Shown here: positions 24,958 to 27,268 of the stretch, piece after piece
Layout of the letters: every line of letters starts with the position of its first letter
Numbering within the stretch: the stretch's first letter is position 1
Notes under the pieces: generated by a model
What the model saw: only the letters and a program-made list of their open reading frames with translations
Told to the model about the DNA's origin: nothing
Databases searched by the model: none
From: Desulfobacterales bacterium
Lineage (GTDB): Bacteria > Desulfobacterota > Desulfobacteria > Desulfobacterales > RPRI01
NCBI GenBank assembly: GCA_020052975.1
Contig: JAGVOC010000321.1
Location: forward strand, 1 to 27,268
Reading direction: 5' to 3'
Length of the DNA: 27,268 nt
Translations under genes and position numbers: made by a program

Positions 24958-25767
24958 TTAAAAAAGGTACTCCTTGAAAAACCATGCGACAGGGGCGGCA
25001 AAGAGAAGGGCGTCTATACGGTCAAGAATACCGCCATGGCCCGGCAATAATCCGCCGGAGTCTTTAACACCGGCTGACCTCTTTAATTCCGATTCAAAAA
25101 GATCCCCGAGCTGCCCTGCAACTCCTATTAAAATAAAGAAAAGAATGCTCATCCACCACGAATATACAGGGAAAAAAAAATACTTAAAGACACCGCCTGC
25201 GCATAAATTCGCCGTAAGCCCACCGATTGAGCCTTCGATTGTTTTTCCGGGGCTTACTGCAGGACAAAGTTTATGCTGCCCGAGATAAGAACCAACATAC
25301 AATGCTCCGATATCACCAGCAAAAACTATAATAAGGATAAAGTAAATCCAGGGAATCCCTTCAGCAGTATTTCTGATCAATACAAGGTATGAAAGAAAGA
25401 GCGGAATATAAATTAACCCCATAAGCTGCTTTGCAACCAGCCATGGGGCGTTTTTATCTCTTCCGAATTTTTTCAGTGACATCAGGCCTGAAATAAGAAG
25501 ATTCAAAACAATTAATGCAGGAACAATATTTAATAAATTATAATAAGCTCCACAAATGATCATCAGTCCAATTAAGTAAGCAGAACTGGATACTGAACCA
25601 AAACCATTGTCGCTTTGCGGGTAAAGTACAATTTTAAAATACTCAAGGAGGGCAATAACTGAAACGATACTGATAACAACGGCAAAAATAATGGTTCCAC
25701 TTTTACTTATAAGCCATATGAGAAGAGGAAGGGCTACAAGTCCTGTAATCCAGCGCTTTAAATGCAT
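24958..25767 (-). CDS. cdsA: Phosphatidate cytidylyltransferase (CDP-diglyceride synthase)
   Basis: An integral membrane enzyme making CDP-diacylglycerol from phosphatidic acid and CTP for phospholipid synthesis. The 269 residues hold several membrane segments (for example 8-28, 55-75, 81-95, 138-158). The signature lies in the C-terminal third: LGDLFESELKRSAGVKDSG followed by LLPGHGGILDRIDALLFAAP. SPGKTIEGSIGG is also conserved. AAAGGA lies eight bases before the ATG. It lies between uppS and dxr with gaps of 83 and 42 bases, so it is probably one operon. Confidence 0.97.
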   Translation of the reverse strand: MHLKRWITGLVALPLLIWLISKSGTIIFAVVISIVSVIALLEYFKIVLYPQSDNGFGSVSSSAYLIGLMIICGAYYNLLNIVPALIVLNLLISGLMSLKKFGRDKNAPWLVAKQLMGLIYIPLFLSYLVLIRNTAEGIPWIYFILIIVFAGDIGALYVGSYLGQHKLCPAVSPGKTIEGSIGGLTANLCAGGVFKYFFFPVYSWWMSILFFILIGVAGQLGDLFESELKRSAGVKDSGGLLPGHGGILDRIDALLFAAPVAWFFKEYLF

Positions 25768-25850
25768 GACATGTATCCTTTAAAAGCCAGACAGTGATAA
25801 TTAAAAGCTGTGGCTGAATAGAGCCGATAGTTATATAATACTTATTCTTG

Positions 25851-26597
25851 TCATACAACATTGCCAAACCTGCGCTCGCGGCTTTGAAAATCAATCAGGA
25901 TACTGACGAATTCATCCCTGCCAAAATCAGGCCACAATGTATCAGTGATAAATATCTCCGTATAAGCAATCTGCCATAATAGAAAATTGCTTATGCGCAT
26001 CTCTCCGCTTGTCCGAATCAGCAGATCAGGATCCGGCATGCCAGCGGTATAAAGGTGATCAGCAATAAATTCCTCTGTTATTAAAACAGGATCAATTTCT
26101 CCATCCCTTGCCTTTTCCGCAATTATTTTCACCATACTTGCTATTTCGGCTCTTCCGCCATAACTTAATGCAAGATTAATGACCATTCCAACATTTGATT
26201 TCGTTAAATCCATTGTTCGCCCCAAGGATTCACGAACATCCGCCGGCAGATTAGCAAGCTCCCCTATTGCATTCAGGCGAATGTTGTTTTCAATCATCTC
26301 ATTTTGTTCTGAATCAATGAATTTTTTCAGCAGCGCCATTAAGGTTGCAACCTCTATTTTGGGTCGCTGCCAGTTTTCCGTTGAAAATGCGTATAGGGTT
26401 AGGATAGGAATTCCGATTTCGCGGCAGGTTCTTATAATTGTCCTTACGGTTTCAGCTCCTGCTTCATGCCCCCTGATTCTGTTCATAAGGCGCTTTTCAG
26501 CCCACCGGCCGTTCCCATCCATAATAATAGCGACATGTTTGGGAAGCTTTGAAACATCAAGACGTTCGGGCACATGAAAGGATGTGCTAGAATTCAA
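25851..26597 (-). CDS. uppS: Undecaprenyl diphosphate synthase
   Basis: A cis-prenyltransferase that builds the C55 lipid carrier for peptidoglycan and O-antigen from farnesyl diphosphate and IPP. Conserved parts are HVAIIMDGNGRWA with the catalytic Asp, IRGHEAGAETVR, LTLYAFSTENWQRP, NLALSYGGRAEI and the late PDLLIRTSGEMRISNFLLWQ. The start is uncertain: no ATG precedes the conserved core. I place it at TTG 26597 (248 residues, overlapping frr by 11 bases). TTG at 26633 (260 residues) or GTG at 26573 (240) are alternatives. Translation is probably coupled to frr. Confidence 0.95.
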   Translation of the reverse strand: MNSSTSFHVPERLDVSKLPKHVAIIMDGNGRWAEKRLMNRIRGHEAGAETVRTIIRTCREIGIPILTLYAFSTENWQRPKIEVATLMALLKKFIDSEQNEMIENNIRLNAIGELANLPADVRESLGRTMDLTKSNVGMVINLALSYGGRAEIASMVKIIAEKARDGEIDPVLITEEFIADHLYTAGMPDPDLLIRTSGEMRISNFLLWQIAYTEIFITDTLWPDFGRDEFVSILIDFQSRERRFGNVV

Positions 26598-27144
26598 GGA
26601 TTTCTTTCTCTTTATCTTTATAAATGCTGTCAATAAGCTTTATCTGCTCATCTGTTATCTTTTGTACCCGGTCCTGTGCTTTAAAGGCATCGTCTTCTGA
26701 AATTTCTCCATCCTTTTTAAGGCCTTTAATAAGCTCGTTTGCGTCTCGCCTGATATTTCGAACAGCAACTTTGTAATCTTCGCACATTTTATTCACAACT
26801 TTAACCAGTTTTTTTCTTCTGTCTTCTGTCAAGGGAGGAATAGATATACGAATAATCTTTCCGTCACTTGAAGGAGTCAGGCCAAGATCGGATTTCATTA
26901 TAGCCTTCTCAATCTCCTTTATCACGGTAACATCCCAGGGCTGAAGAGTAATTAACCGGCTTTCAGGTACAGAAAGGGATGCTATCTGATTGAGAGGAGT
27001 TGGGGTTCCGTAATAATCAACTCTTATCCCGTCCAGAATAGATAAGGAAGCACGCCCAGTCCTTACTCTTTTCAATTCATTATGAAGGGCAGTTATTGAC
27101 TTGCCCATACTTTCCCTAGCTTCCTGAAATACTGATTCGATCAT
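26587..27144 (-). CDS. frr: Ribosome recycling factor
   Basis: It splits post-termination ribosomes together with EF-G. The 185 residues match the family along their length: HNELKRVRTGRASLSILDGIRVDYYGTPTPLNQIASLSVPE, then ITLQPWD, the head-domain end IRISIPPLTEDRRKKLVK, and the C-terminal helix DRVQKITDEQIKLID. GAGG lies about eight bases before the ATG. In many genomes pyrH and tsf precede frr; they would lie beyond the right edge here. uppS starts within its 3' end. Confidence 0.99.
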   Translation of the reverse strand: MIESVFQEARESMGKSITALHNELKRVRTGRASLSILDGIRVDYYGTPTPLNQIASLSVPESRLITLQPWDVTVIKEIEKAIMKSDLGLTPSSDGKIIRISIPPLTEDRRKKLVKVVNKMCEDYKVAVRNIRRDANELIKGLKKDGEISEDDAFKAQDRVQKITDEQIKLIDSIYKDKEKEILEF

Positions 27145-27181
27145 GGGCTTTACCTCATTTGATGTGATGTATAATGAAGCT

Positions 27182-27202
27182 CCCCGCCGCAGAGCGGCGG
27201 GG
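27182..27202. repeat. REP-like GC-rich hairpin upstream of frr
   Basis: CCCCGCCGC (27182-27190) pairs perfectly with GCGGCGGGG (27194-27202) around the loop AGA. It has no T-run, so it is not a standard terminator. The form, with flanking GAAGCT and TATCTAA, recalls dispersed REP-type repeats of Desulfobacteraceae, from memory. Confidence 0.6.
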
Positions 27203-27215
27203 TATCTAACTTTAC

Positions 27216-27235
27216 TTGTAACACTATTGTTACAA
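27216..27235. repeat. Inverted repeat TTGTAACA/TGTTACAA
   Basis: Eight-base arms (27216-27223, 27228-27235) with a 4-base centre, 14 bases from the REP-like hairpin. It could be an operator, or an arm structure of the same repeat. No gene is recognised between here and the window end. Confidence 0.45.
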
Positions 27236-27268
27236 ATTGAACAATTTTAACTGCTGTATCCGGCTATC

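Overview
The window looks like a chromosomal segment of a sulfate-reducing-type Desulfobacterota (delta-proteobacterial) genome, of moderate to low GC. The inference rests on the gene order frr-uppS-cdsA-dxr-rseP followed by purL-purQ, on a type IV pilus cassette with a very large PilY1, and on short intergenic repeats of a kind I associate from memory with Desulfobacteraceae. No species can be named from sequence alone.

Left part (1-7403, mostly + strand): a possible tail of an unidentified gene; hflK-hflC (membrane modulators of FtsH); a 32-codon gene on the minus strand (2583-2681) for a very basic AURKAIP1/COX24 (bS22-like) ribosomal mini-protein with an almost perfect Shine-Dalgarno sequence; a conserved-looking HExxH protein; an FmdB-type zinc ribbon protein; groES-groEL with a strong terminator; and a secreted LysM protein. 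Several sigma70-like promoters and intrinsic terminators can be read here.

Middle part (7492-18241, all minus strand) is a type IV pilus region. In transcription order: fimT/gspH-like pseudopilin, pilW, pilV, pilX, pilY1 and a small exported protein; then, after a 156-bp MITE-like element, the assembly ATPase pilB; then, after a promoter-bearing gap, a membrane-anchored protein with an internal repeat and a pilin. The minor pilins and PilY1 would form the pilus tip complex, PilB would power extension, and the 155-aa pilin would be a shaft or pilin-like subunit. PilY1 carries a CUB-like domain inserted in its VWA domain, and PilW carries four EF-hand-like Asp/Asn loops, so the tip complex looks calcium-dependent and adhesive.

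Right part (18682-27144, minus strand) is housekeeping: frr, uppS, cdsA, dxr and rseP (translation recycling, undecaprenyl and phospholipid precursors, the MEP pathway, a site-2 protease), then purL-purQ (FGAM synthase, overlapping by ATGA). A GC-rich REP-like hairpin lies upstream of frr.

The most interesting items are the CUB-like domain in PilY1, the EF-hand-like loops in PilW, the easily missed bS22-like gene, and two different MITE-like elements that bracket the fimT-to-105-aa pilus cassette. One of these lies between a sigma54-like site and fimT, the other directly upstream of pilB. I do not see a completely new multi-gene system; the pilin-plus-repeat-protein pair and the HExxH protein are the least explained genes.
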